Assembly (NCBI GenBank): GCA_946885605.1
Contig: CAMPGR010000012.1
Coordinates: forward strand, 1 to 48,057
DNA length: 48,057 nucleotides
Direction: 5' to 3'
DNA from: an uncultured Pseudomonadota bacterium
GTDB lineage: Bacteria; Pseudomonadota; Gammaproteobacteria; Burkholderiales; SG8-41
Position numbers and translations under genes: made by a program. Shown here one piece after another: positions 30,495 through 38,227 of this stretch. Position 1 is the stretch's first letter. Every line of letters starts with the position of its first letter. A model generated the notes under the pieces. It did not search any database. It was given only the letters and a program-made list of their open reading frames with translations, and had not been told where the DNA came from.

Positions 30495-31443
30495 AGTCTT
30501 CGACGAGACGCTGGATTACCTCGCGCAGCACTGCGAGGTCGATTCCAACCAGCAGGACATTCCGTTGACTGCCGCTGCACTCGCACAGCGCATCGCGGAC
30601 AAGGAAGGCGTCATGTGCGCGCTCACCGATCGTATCGACGCCGCGCTGCTCGGCGCCGCGCTGCGCTTGAAAGTGGTCGCGAACATTGCGGTGGGCTACA
30701 ACAATATCGACATCGCGGCTTGCACCGCGCGCGGCGTGATGGGCACGAATACGCCGGGTGTCCTCGACGACTCGACGGCGGATCTCGCGTGGGCGCTCAT
30801 GCTTGCAACGGCGCGCCGCCTGACCGAGGTCGAGCGCTATATTCGCGAGGGCAAGTGGACCGGCTGGCGGCTCAAGCAGTGGCTCGGCATCGACGTGCAC
30901 CATGCGACGCTCGGCATCGTGGGCATGGGGCGCATCGGGCAGGCGATCGCAAAACGCGCGAGCGGCTTCGACATGCAGGTGCTCTATCACAACCGTCGGC
31001 CCGTGGCGAGGGAAATCGAGGAGCGGCTCAACGCACGCTACGTCAACATGCAGGAGCTCCTCGCGCACTCTGATTTTATCGTTCTGCAGGTGCCCTACAC
31101 GGGCGAAACACACCACCTGATCGGCGCGGCGGAACTTCAGTCGATGAAACCCACCGCGATCCTCATCAATTCCACGCGCGGCGGCGTGGTGGACGACGCG
31201 GCATTGATAGCCGCGCTCAAGGCCGGCACGATACGCGGGGCCGGCCTCGATGTGTTCGAGAACGAGCCCAGGCTCAATCCGGGTTTTCTCGATCTCACAA
31301 ACCTTGTGCTGGCGCCGCACGTGGGCAGCTCCACCGAGGCGACCCGCCGCGCAATGGCGATGACGGCGGCAAAGAACATGGTCGCGGCGTTGCGCGGCGA
31401 AACGCCGCCCAACCTCGTCAATCCCGATGTAAAGAGAAATTAA
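30466..31443 (+). CDS. D-2-hydroxyacid dehydrogenase (GhrB/hydroxypyruvate reductase-like)
   Basis: A 325-residue NAD(P)-dependent dehydrogenase reducing 2-oxo acids such as glyoxylate or hydroxypyruvate (family knowledge). Rossmann motif GIVGMGRIGQAIA; catalytic R238 in STRGGVVDD, E267 in FENEP and H285 in APHVGSS. ANIAVGYNNIDIAACTARG is the usual substrate-domain element. ATG at 30466 begins at the normal N-terminus (MKPKVLVT); it overlaps the MFS gene by 29 bases. Together with the lyase and reductase genes further on, it suggests metabolism of short hydroxy/oxo acids. Confidence 0.93.
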   Translation: MKPKVLVTREVFDETLDYLAQHCEVDSNQQDIPLTAAALAQRIADKEGVMCALTDRIDAALLGAALRLKVVANIAVGYNNIDIAACTARGVMGTNTPGVLDDSTADLAWALMLATARRLTEVERYIREGKWTGWRLKQWLGIDVHHATLGIVGMGRIGQAIAKRASGFDMQVLYHNRRPVAREIEERLNARYVNMQELLAHSDFIVLQVPYTGETHHLIGAAELQSMKPTAILINSTRGGVVDDAALIAALKAGTIRGAGLDVFENEPRLNPGFLDLTNLVLAPHVGSSTEATRRAMAMTAAKNMVAALRGETPPNLVNPDVKRN

Positions 31444-31544
31444 CCGCCCCGGTTCCACGCACGCCGCTTACCGCAGCGGCAATTTGACCCCACAGGACCG
31501 CAAGGCGCCGCGCGCCTTCGGGTTGCAGCGCGCTTCGATTTGCG

Positions 31545-32504
31545 ATGAGCTACCTCACCCAACTGCTGAACCTCATGATCGAGGTTATGCTGCCGCTCAC
31601 GCTGCTCGTGGCGGTGGGCGGATTGTGGCCGCGTTTCTTTCCCGACACGCCGGTCGACGGCGCGCGCACGCTGCTCAACCGCATGGTCATGTATCTCTTC
31701 CTGCCGTGCATCCTGTTTTCCGTCGCTTCCACGACGCCGATTTCCGCGGACCTCCTCTCGGTGCCGCTCCTCGTCGGCATCGGCTCGCTCACGTGCGGGG
31801 CGATTCTGTATGCGCTGCTCTACCTGTCGCCGCTCGGGCGCGGTCTCCCGGACGCAACGCGCGCGATCATCGTGGTCGGCGCGATGTTCGGCAACACCTT
31901 CAACATCGGCGTCCCGGTGCTGGTGTTCTTCTTCGGCGGCGACGCGACGCGTTACGCGGTGTTCAACGACATGCTGATGACCATGCCGCTCGTCTGGAGC
32001 GTGGGCGTGTGGATCTGCACGCGCCTGGGCGCGCATCGCGACGCCGACCGGCCAGCCGTGTGGCGCGTGATGTTCTCGATGCCCCCGATCTGGGCCTTCA
32101 TCCTCGGCACCGGCTCGCAGCAGCTCGGGCTGAGCTATGCGCCTCTTACCGCCGCGACCGGCTTCATCGGCCAGGCCACGATACCGGTGACGCTCTTCGT
32201 GCTCGGCATGACGATTCCCTGGCGCAATCTCACGCCGCGCGCTGAGATCCTGTCCGCGGCAGCGGTCAAGCTGCTGGCCGCGCCCATCATCGTCTGGTGC
32301 GCGGCGAAACTGGTGTACAGTCCGGTGGGCGAGGCGCAGTATGCGGCGGTGGTGGAAGGCACCACTCCGGCCATGGTGACCACACTCCTGCTGGCAGACC
32401 GGTTCAAGCTCGACTCCGGCGCGGCCGCGCTGCTCATCGGCTGGACGACGATACTCTTCTGGCTGACGCTGCCGGCCATCATGGCGCTCGGTTTGATCCG
32501 GTAG
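31545..32504 (+). CDS. AEC-family (auxin efflux carrier type) transporter
   Basis: A 319-residue membrane protein with about ten helices in two inverted halves. Typical elements are LNRMVMYLFLPCILF in helix 2, GNTFNIGVPV in the first crossover, and ATIPVTLFVLGMTI in the second half. Bacterial AEC proteins such as MdcF or MleP carry malonate or malate-like acids; the substrate here is unknown. The ATG at 31545 has no good SD. It stands 101 bases after the dehydrogenase gene and 22 bases before the next reductase gene. Confidence 0.9.
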   Translation: MSYLTQLLNLMIEVMLPLTLLVAVGGLWPRFFPDTPVDGARTLLNRMVMYLFLPCILFSVASTTPISADLLSVPLLVGIGSLTCGAILYALLYLSPLGRGLPDATRAIIVVGAMFGNTFNIGVPVLVFFFGGDATRYAVFNDMLMTMPLVWSVGVWICTRLGAHRDADRPAVWRVMFSMPPIWAFILGTGSQQLGLSYAPLTAATGFIGQATIPVTLFVLGMTIPWRNLTPRAEILSAAAVKLLAAPIIVWCAAKLVYSPVGEAQYAAVVEGTTPAMVTTLLLADRFKLDSGAAALLIGWTTILFWLTLPAIMALGLIR

Positions 32505-32526
32505 GCAAGGAGAGGAAAGGTACGGC

Positions 32527-33408
32527 ATGAAACTCGGATTCATCGGTCTCGGCGTGATGGGCCGCCCCATGGCGCTCAACCTCATGAAGCACGGGCACGA
32601 GATGGCGGTGTACGCCCGGCGCAGTGTTTCCGCAGAGCCGCTCGTCGCCGCCGGTGCGCGCGCATGCAAGACGCCTGCCGAAGTGGCCGCGCATGCGGAG
32701 GTGGTGTTTACCGTGGTTACCCGTTCGAGCGACGTGGAAGAAGTCGTGCTGGGCGGCAATGGCGTGATCCGCGGGGCGGCGCGAGGCAGCGTGCTCGTGG
32801 ACATGGAGACGATCTCGCCGCTCACCGCGCGCAACGTGGCGAGGGCGCTCGCCGAAAAGGGCATCGACATGCTGGATGCGCCGGTCTCGGGCGGGCCGAT
32901 GGGCGCTGAGCAAGCGACGCTTTCCATCATGGTCGGCGGGGAGGCCGCGGTGTTCGAGCGGGTGAAGCCCCTGTTCGAGTGCCTCGGCAAGACCATCGTG
33001 CACGTGGGCGATAATGGCGCCGGCCAGATCACCAAGGCGTGCAACCAGCTCGCGCTGCTCGTCACTGCCCAAGGCACGGCGGAAGCGCTCTCGCTCGCAC
33101 GCGCCTCAGGCGTGGACCCGGCGAAGGTGCGGGAAGTGATGGCGGGCGGTGTCGCGGCGAGCCGCGTGCTCGAGCTTTTCGGCAAGCGCATGGTCGAGCG
33201 CAATTTCGAGGCCGGCATCGAGGCGCGGCTCTATCACAAGGATCTCGATATCGTGCTTGCACTTGCGCACGAGCTCGGCATCGCGCTGCCCGCCGCGGCG
33301 CTGACCATGCAGAACATCAATGCGCTCGTCGCCAGCGGCGAGGGGAAAAACGATCTTTCGGCGCTCATCCGCATCGTGGAGAGCGTCGGCGCAAGGAGGT
33401 CTTCATGA
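32527..33408 (+). CDS. 3-hydroxyisobutyrate dehydrogenase-family reductase (tartronate-semialdehyde reductase-like)
   Basis: A 293-residue NAD(P)-dependent beta-hydroxyacid dehydrogenase. GFIGLGVMGRPMALNL is the nucleotide-binding start; DAPVSGGPMGAEQATL (117-132) is the substrate-binding signature, and K170 in GAGQITKACNQL is the catalytic lysine. Family members act on 3-hydroxyisobutyrate, tartronate semialdehyde or glyoxylate-derived acids; the exact substrate is open. A purine-rich GGAGAGGAAAGG stretch precedes the ATG. Its stop overlaps the CitE-like gene by 4 bases (ATGA), with an ideal AAGGAGGT inside its last codons serving the next gene. Confidence 0.92.
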   Translation: MKLGFIGLGVMGRPMALNLMKHGHEMAVYARRSVSAEPLVAAGARACKTPAEVAAHAEVVFTVVTRSSDVEEVVLGGNGVIRGAARGSVLVDMETISPLTARNVARALAEKGIDMLDAPVSGGPMGAEQATLSIMVGGEAAVFERVKPLFECLGKTIVHVGDNGAGQITKACNQLALLVTAQGTAEALSLARASGVDPAKVREVMAGGVAASRVLELFGKRMVERNFEAGIEARLYHKDLDIVLALAHELGIALPAAALTMQNINALVASGEGKNDLSALIRIVESVGARRSS

Positions 33409-34397
33409 GCTTTACCCCCATCGAGCAGGCACCGCCCCGGCTCAATCGCTCGGAACTCGCGGTGCCGGGTGCGACGCCCTCGCTCTTCGAGAAGGCGGCG
33501 AAGTCGGCGGCGGACGTGATCTTCCTCGACCTCGAGGATGCCGTGGCGCCGGACGACAAGGAGCAGGCGCGGAGAAACGTGATCGCCGCGTTGAACGACA
33601 TCGATTGGGGCTTGAAGACGCTCTCCGTGCGCATCAACGGGCTCGACACGCACTACATGTACCGCGACGTCATCGACCTGGTCGAAAGCTGCCCCAGGCT
33701 CGACCTACTGCTTATACCGAAGATCGGTGTCCCGGCCGACGTCTATGCGGTCGACATGCTGGTGAGCCAGATCGAGCAGGCGAAGCAGCGCGAGAAGCGC
33801 ATCGGTTTCGAAGTGCTGATCGAGACCGCGCTCGGCTGGAGCAACGTTGAGGCGATTGCGCGAGCGAGCCGGCGCCTGGAGGCGATGTGCTTCGGCGCGG
33901 GGGATTTCGCCGCCTCGATGCGCATGCGCACCACCGTGATCGGCGGCCTCAATCCGGATTATGGCGTCCTCACCGATCCCGATGCCAGCGGCGAGCGGCG
34001 CTTTCTGCAGGGCGACCCGTGGCACGCCGCGCAGACCCGTCTCGTTGCCGCCTGCCGGGCCTGCGGCTTGAGGCCGGTGGACGGCCCGTACGGCGACTTC
34101 AAGGATCGGGAGGGTTTTGTGGCCGCGGCGCGGCGCGCCGCCGTGCTGGGCTTCGAAGGCAAATGGGCGATCCATCCCTCGCAGATCGCGCTCGCGAACG
34201 AGGTGTTCAGTCCCGCGCCGCAGGAAGTGGAACGCGCGCGCCGCATCGTGGCGGCGATGGAAGAAGCCGCGCGCGAAGGGCGCGGAGCGGTTCAGCTCGA
34301 CGGGCGGCTCATCGACATCGCGAGCATCCGCATGGCGGAGAATCTGCTGAAGAAAGCGGAGGCGATCAGCGGGGCGGGGAGCCGCGCAGCAGTCTGA
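33405..34397 (+). CDS. CitE-like CoA-ester lyase (HpcH/HpaI family)
   Basis: A 330-residue lyase related to malyl-CoA/beta-methylmalyl-CoA lyases. Visible: RSELAVPGATPSLFEKA, the FLDLEDAVAPDDK motif (40-52), substrate-binding R77 in SVRING, metal-site E140 in VLIETALGW and D167 in FGAGDF, and KWAIHPSQI. These lyases split or form C-C bonds of CoA-thioesters such as malyl-CoA to acetyl-CoA plus glyoxylate. AAGGAGGT at 33393-33400 fixes the ATG at 33405. Coupled to the upstream reductase; glyoxylate made here could be used by the reductase or by the 2-hydroxyacid dehydrogenase upstream (inference). Confidence 0.92.
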   Translation: MSFTPIEQAPPRLNRSELAVPGATPSLFEKAAKSAADVIFLDLEDAVAPDDKEQARRNVIAALNDIDWGLKTLSVRINGLDTHYMYRDVIDLVESCPRLDLLLIPKIGVPADVYAVDMLVSQIEQAKQREKRIGFEVLIETALGWSNVEAIARASRRLEAMCFGAGDFAASMRMRTTVIGGLNPDYGVLTDPDASGERRFLQGDPWHAAQTRLVAACRACGLRPVDGPYGDFKDREGFVAAARRAAVLGFEGKWAIHPSQIALANEVFSPAPQEVERARRIVAAMEEAAREGRGAVQLDGRLIDIASIRMAENLLKKAEAISGAGSRAAV

Positions 34398-34492
34398 CAT
34401 GACGCGGCGCGCGGGGCGCGATATAGCCTCGTTCCTCGAACATGCACGCCAAGCGTGCTATAAATCGACCAACTGGGGGAAGGAACGAATAC

Positions 34493-36514
34493 ATGTCCGC
34501 CATTACGCCGGTTGCGCTGCGCACGGTATCGGATGCGGGGGAGGCGCCTTCGAGACATCTCTATGCCGAGCAGGTGCGCCATCTCTACCGCTTGTCGCCG
34601 GCCGGCTATCTCGGCACCCTCGTCGTCGCCTCCATAGTGACCTATGCGCTGTGGAACGTCGTGAACAACACGCTCCTCGGCGCTTGGTTCCTGACGGTAG
34701 GCGCCGTCACGTCGAGCCGCTATCTGCTCTACCGCGCCTATATGGCCTCCCCGGCGCGGATCGATGCAGCGCATGTGTGGGCGCAACGCTTCTTCTTCGG
34801 CGCAACAGCCATGGGCTGCACGTGGGGCGCGCTCAGCATCGCGCTCTTCCCGCACAATTCATTGGCGCACCAGCTGCTCATCATTTTCGTGATCGGCGGC
34901 ATGGTCCTGTCGGCGGCGGGTCTGCTCTCCACGGTGAAGCGTGCCTTCTATGGCTTCGCTCTTCCCGCGATCCTGCCGTTGCTCCTCGTCCTCTTTCTTC
35001 AAGGCCAGTCCCTGCACCTTCTGATGGGCGGTGTCGGCGTGGTGTACACCGTCGTGGTCCTCGCCTTTGCAGCGGAGGTGCGGAGGAACGTGCTCGCCTC
35101 AACCCGGACGCAGGAGGAGCTCCGCCAGACCACGCAGAAGCTGCAGGCGCTCATCAACGCTTCGCCGCTTGCGATTGTCGTGCGGGACGCCGACGGGCGG
35201 ATTGAACGATGGAATCCGGCGGCCGAAAAAATGTTCGGGTGGACCGAAGCGGAGGTGCTGAAGAAGACGGTGCCGTGGTATCCCATCGGCAAGGAGGAGG
35301 AGGGCCATCGTTATCGCGATGCGATATTGAGCGGAGAGCCGTTCTCGAACGTGGAGGCGGTGCGCCTGCGCAAGGACGGGACGCCGCTCATCGTCAGCCT
35401 CTCGGGCGCGCGCATCCTGAACGACTATGGCACCCCGGTCGGGGTGATGGTGATCATTGCCGACATCACGGCGCGCAAGCGCTTCGAGACGCGACTGGAA
35501 CTGCAAAACGAGATTACCGCGCTCCTCGCGGAAGCGCGCACCGTCGAGGAGGCCTTGGGCAAAGTGATCCAGGCGTTCTGCGAGAAACTTGGATGGGCGT
35601 GCGGGGCCCGGCGGGTGGTGGATACTGAAGCGAACGTTCTCCGTTGCAGTGAAGCGTGGGCGAATGGCGATCCCGGCGTGATGGAGTTCATCGGCGAGAC
35701 GCGCAGGCTCGTTACGCCTTCGATGAGCAAGCATTCCGGGGTCACGCGGCGTGTATGGGACACCGGCCAGCCGGTATGGATCACGGACGTGCAGACGGAC
35801 AGGAATCTGAAGCGCGGTGTGGTGGCCCGCAAGGCGGGGCTCCATACGGCCCTCGCGTTTCCGGTGATGATAGGGGAGGAGTTCTACGGTGTCATGGAGT
35901 TCTTCGCGCAGGAAGTGTGGCAACCGGACCCTGGCATGCTCGACTTCGCAAGGCAGCTCGGGAGCCAGATCGGCCAGTTCATTGCGCGCAAGCAGGCGGA
36001 GAGCGACCTGCGCTTCGTGGCGACCCACGACATGCTGACCGCGCTGCCGAACCGCACCATGTTCGGCGAGCGGCTGAGCCAAGCGCTTTCGCAGGCGCGG
36101 CGCTACAACCGGCGGCTTGCGGTGCTGTTTGTGGATCTCGACGGTTTCAAGGAGGTGAACGACCGTTACGGCCACGATGCGGGCGACGCATTGCTCAAGG
36201 AGATCGCGGTGCGATTGCGGGCATCGCTGCGCGAGGGCGATGTGATCGGGCGCATCGGCGGCGACGAATTCGTCGTGCTGATCGAGGAGTATCCCAACCC
36301 GGAGCGGCTCTCGATGGTGGCTCGGAAGATACTCGACACCGTGGGGCGACCGGTCACCGTGCGCGGCCACGAATGCCGGGTGACATCGAGCGTGGGCATC
36401 AGCACCTATCCCCAGGATGGCAGGGATTCGCAGGCGCTGCTGCGAAGTGCCGACAGCGCCATGTATCGTGCGAAAGAGCAGGGCAAGAACCGATTCGAGT
36501 TCTACTCCGTTTGA
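34493..36514 (+). CDS. Membrane diguanylate cyclase with PAS, GAF and GGDEF domains
   Basis: A 673-residue c-di-GMP synthase. The first ~195 residues hold five to six hydrophobic helices (sensor region of unknown type), then PAS (~212-335; NASPLAIVVRDADGRIERWN), GAF (~345-495; TRRVWDTGQPVWITDVQ), and GGDEF (~505-673). The GGDEF motif is intact at 589-593 in IGRIGGDEFVV, and the inhibitory I-site RxxD is present at R580-D583 with the standard 5-residue spacing, so product inhibition is expected. No EAL domain. The ATG at 34493 is chosen for GGGGGAAGGA just upstream; an ATG at 34442 lacks an SD. Confidence 0.93.
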   Translation: MSAITPVALRTVSDAGEAPSRHLYAEQVRHLYRLSPAGYLGTLVVASIVTYALWNVVNNTLLGAWFLTVGAVTSSRYLLYRAYMASPARIDAAHVWAQRFFFGATAMGCTWGALSIALFPHNSLAHQLLIIFVIGGMVLSAAGLLSTVKRAFYGFALPAILPLLLVLFLQGQSLHLLMGGVGVVYTVVVLAFAAEVRRNVLASTRTQEELRQTTQKLQALINASPLAIVVRDADGRIERWNPAAEKMFGWTEAEVLKKTVPWYPIGKEEEGHRYRDAILSGEPFSNVEAVRLRKDGTPLIVSLSGARILNDYGTPVGVMVIIADITARKRFETRLELQNEITALLAEARTVEEALGKVIQAFCEKLGWACGARRVVDTEANVLRCSEAWANGDPGVMEFIGETRRLVTPSMSKHSGVTRRVWDTGQPVWITDVQTDRNLKRGVVARKAGLHTALAFPVMIGEEFYGVMEFFAQEVWQPDPGMLDFARQLGSQIGQFIARKQAESDLRFVATHDMLTALPNRTMFGERLSQALSQARRYNRRLAVLFVDLDGFKEVNDRYGHDAGDALLKEIAVRLRASLREGDVIGRIGGDEFVVLIEEYPNPERLSMVARKILDTVGRPVTVRGHECRVTSSVGISTYPQDGRDSQALLRSADSAMYRAKEQGKNRFEFYSV

Positions 36515-36635
36515 GGTCTCCGTGCGCCACGGCAGATCCGAGCGGCGAGTTTATGAGGAGGAGGAATTTGGTTAAACTGGAACCAGACAACGAGAACCCC
36601 GGGCAGGCGGAGGTGGGGCGCAAGGAGCACGCACC

Positions 36636-37064
36636 ATGAAAACGGTCAGACAGCTGCTGCAGGCGAAGGGTGACACGGTCTATTCGATAGCGCCCGATGC
36701 GCGCGTCTACGAGGCGCTCAAGCTGATGGCGGAAAAGGAAGTTGGGGCGCTCGTCGTGCTCGCGGACGGCACGCTGGCAGGCATACTCTCCGAGCGCGAC
36801 TACGCACGCAAAGTGATCCTCCACGGCAAGTCCTCGCATGACATCCCGGTGCGGGAAATCATGACGGCGAACGTCGTGACGGTGAACCCGGGGCAGACGG
36901 TGGATCAATGCATGGCGCTGATGACGAACAACCGCATCCGCCACCTGCCGGTGGTCGAGAGCGGGAAGCTCGTGGGGCTCGTTTCGATTGGCGACCTCGT
37001 GAAGGAATTGATTGCCGAGCAGGAACAAACGATCCGGCAGCTTGAAACATACATTCACAGCTGA
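36636..37064 (+). CDS. Two-CBS-domain protein
   Basis: A 142-residue protein made only of two CBS domains (about 8-63 and 74-130). Typical Asp motifs: LSERDYARKV in the first and VSIGDLVKELI in the second; DIPVREIMTANVVTV starts the second domain. Stand-alone CBS pairs bind adenine nucleotides and regulate partner enzymes or transporters; the partner is unknown. AAGGAG stands before the ATG. It lies 121 bases after the diguanylate cyclase and ends 33 bases before a bidirectional terminator shared with the convergent phasin gene. Confidence 0.93.
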   Translation: MKTVRQLLQAKGDTVYSIAPDARVYEALKLMAEKEVGALVVLADGTLAGILSERDYARKVILHGKSSHDIPVREIMTANVVTVNPGQTVDQCMALMTNNRIRHLPVVESGKLVGLVSIGDLVKELIAEQEQTIRQLETYIHS

Positions 37065-37097
37065 GGCCGCCTGGCGCGTCTCCGAAGCACAAGCAAA

Positions 37098-37124
37098 AAA
37101 AAGCCCCGCAGGACGGGGCTTTTT
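37098..37124. terminator. Bidirectional intrinsic terminator between CBS and phasin genes
   Basis: AAGCCCCG (37101-37108) pairs with CGGGGCTT (37114-37121) around loop CAGGA, and the stem is extended by A-T pairs. An A-run lies on the left and a T-run on the right, so it can stop transcripts on both strands, as expected between convergent genes. Confidence 0.9.
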
Positions 37125-37141
37125 GTCGGGCGCAAGCAGAC

Positions 37142-37690
37142 TTACTTCTTCGCTTTCCTGGTGTTGTTTGCGGTCCGCTTGGCGACAGCTTCCATGTTCG
37201 ACTGTGTCGCCTCGGTCATCTGCTTCGCGACCTTCGACAGGTTGTCATACGCCGAGTTGGCTGCCGCGATCGCCGACTTGACGGCCGCTACGCCGAGTTC
37301 CGAGCCCGCAGGCGCGTCCTTCGTCATGCGGTCGAGCGCGGCCACGACCTGCCTGTTGAACTCGGCGACCTGCGCTTCGAAAAGCCTGCCGAACTCTGCC
37401 TGCGTTGCGGCGGCGAGATCGTAGAAGCTCTTGGCATATGCCGTGGCTTTTTCGAGGGGCGGCTGCGCAAGATTGTCCTTCAGTGCGGCGAGTTGCTGGG
37501 GATCCTTGATCGACGCGAGTGCCTTCGCGTTCTCGAGGCTTTCGGCAAACGCTTCCCTCGCAGCCTTGAGTTGCAGGTCTACGATACGCTCGGCGCTTTG
37601 CAGCGCAACGCCGGCAAAACGCGCGGCAGCTTCGAGGTTCGCCTTGTTGAAGGCGATGAGCTGTTCAGGTGCTTGGTATGGCTGATACAT
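37142..37690 (-). CDS. phaP: Phasin (PHA granule-associated protein)
   Basis: A 182-residue all-helical protein with the phasin family pattern: MYQPYQAPEQLIAFNKANLEA split by short motifs, ALQSAERIVDLQLKAAREAF, AYAKSFYDLAAATQAEFGRL, and a Lys/Arg-rich C-terminus (NTRKAKK). Phasins coat polyhydroxyalkanoate granules and set their size. The ATG at 37690 is preferred to 37708 because AGGAG lies 7 bases upstream of it. The gene has a consensus sigma-70 promoter (37765-37792) and flanking TGC-N3-GCA motifs that could bind the PHA repressor PhaR. No PHA synthase is in the window. Confidence 0.93.
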   Translation of the reverse strand: MYQPYQAPEQLIAFNKANLEAAARFAGVALQSAERIVDLQLKAAREAFAESLENAKALASIKDPQQLAALKDNLAQPPLEKATAYAKSFYDLAAATQAEFGRLFEAQVAEFNRQVVAALDRMTKDAPAGSELGVAAVKSAIAAANSAYDNLSKVAKQMTEATQSNMEAVAKRTANNTRKAKK

Positions 37691-37747
37691 TTCGAATCTC
37701 CTATACAAGCTTGCAAGGATGGGGTGTCGGGTGGCGTGCCGTGTTGC

Positions 37748-37756
37748 TGCACTGCA
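37748..37756. promoter_or_regulatory. TGC-N3-GCA motif downstream of the phasin -10 box (candidate PhaR operator)
   Basis: TGCACTGCA is a near-palindrome placed 8-16 bases downstream of the phasin -10 box, at the expected transcription start. It matches the TGC-N3-GCA type of site I recall for PhaR. A second copy lies just upstream of the -35 box (37804-37812). Confidence 0.5.
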
Positions 37757-37764
37757 CCATTCTT

Positions 37765-37792
37765 ATTATAGGAGCGGAAAAGTATATGTCAA
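37765..37792 (-). promoter_or_regulatory. Consensus sigma-70 promoter of the phasin gene
   Basis: On the - strand the sequence reads TTGACA (37792-37787), a 16-base spacer, then TATAAT (37770-37765). Both hexamers are perfect consensus, rare in such GC-rich DNA. The start codon is about 70 bases further on. High, repressible expression of an abundant granule protein would fit. Confidence 0.85.
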
Positions 37793-37803
37793 GAACTTAT
37801 TAT

Positions 37804-37812
37804 TGCAATGCA
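37804..37812. promoter_or_regulatory. TGC-N3-GCA motif upstream of the phasin -35 box (candidate PhaR operator)
   Basis: TGCAATGCA lies 12 bases upstream of the -35 box, centre to centre 56 bases from the matching motif at 37748-37756. Two sites bracketing one promoter suggest repressor binding, possibly with looping (inference). Confidence 0.5.
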
Positions 37813-37839
37813 GCACCACGGGCCCCCCTCGGGGGGTGC
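37813..37839 (+). repeat. GC hairpin in the leader of the HIT gene
   Basis: GCACC (37813-37817) pairs with GGTGC (37835-37839); inside, a C-run (37823-37826) pairs with a G-run (37831-37834), with a 5-base bulge between. It lies about 40 bases before the HIT start and next to the upstream phasin operator-like motif. Role unknown. Confidence 0.4.
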
Positions 37840-37879
37840 AGTAAGCTATTGAAAGTTGAATTTGTATCAAGGAGCGGAG

Positions 37880-38218
37880 ATGAGCACGATTTTTAGCAAG
37901 ATCATCAGGCGGGAAATCCCGGCGGATATCGTTTACGAGGATGAGCTCTGTCTTGCGTTTCGCGACATCAACCCGCAGGCGCCCGTCCATGTGCTGCTCG
38001 TCCCCAAGCAGGAGCTTGCGCGGCTTTCCGATGCGCAGCCGGAGCACCAGGCGCTGCTCGGGCACCTTATGGTCACGGCGGGCAAGCTCGCCAGGCAACT
38101 CGGTGTCGAAGACGCTTTCCGGCTGGTGGTGAATAACGGCGCGGAGGCGGGGCAGAGCGTGTTCCACCTTCACCTCCACATACTGGGTGGCCGTCCCTTC
38201 CGCTGGCCGCCCGGCTGA
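37880..38218 (+). CDS. HIT-family purine nucleoside phosphoramidase (HinT-like)
   Basis: A 112-residue HIT protein. The catalytic triad motif HLHLHIL is at ~96-102, preceded by FRLVVNNGAEAGQSVFH. The N-terminus STIFSKIIRREIPADIVYEDE is the classic HinT start. Such proteins hydrolyse adenosine phosphoramidates and acyl-adenylates. AAGGAG at 37869-37874 fixes the ATG at 37880. Transcribed divergently from the phasin; convergent with the oxidoreductase gene, whose stop is 9 bases away. Confidence 0.94.
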   Translation: MSTIFSKIIRREIPADIVYEDELCLAFRDINPQAPVHVLLVPKQELARLSDAQPEHQALLGHLMVTAGKLARQLGVEDAFRLVVNNGAEAGQSVFHLHLHILGGRPFRWPPG

Positions 38219-38227
38219 AGCCCGATA

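Noticed and set aside
31440..33218. 592-codon - strand open frame opposite the AEC and reductase genes
   Set aside because: Low-complexity shadow of two well-supported + strand genes.
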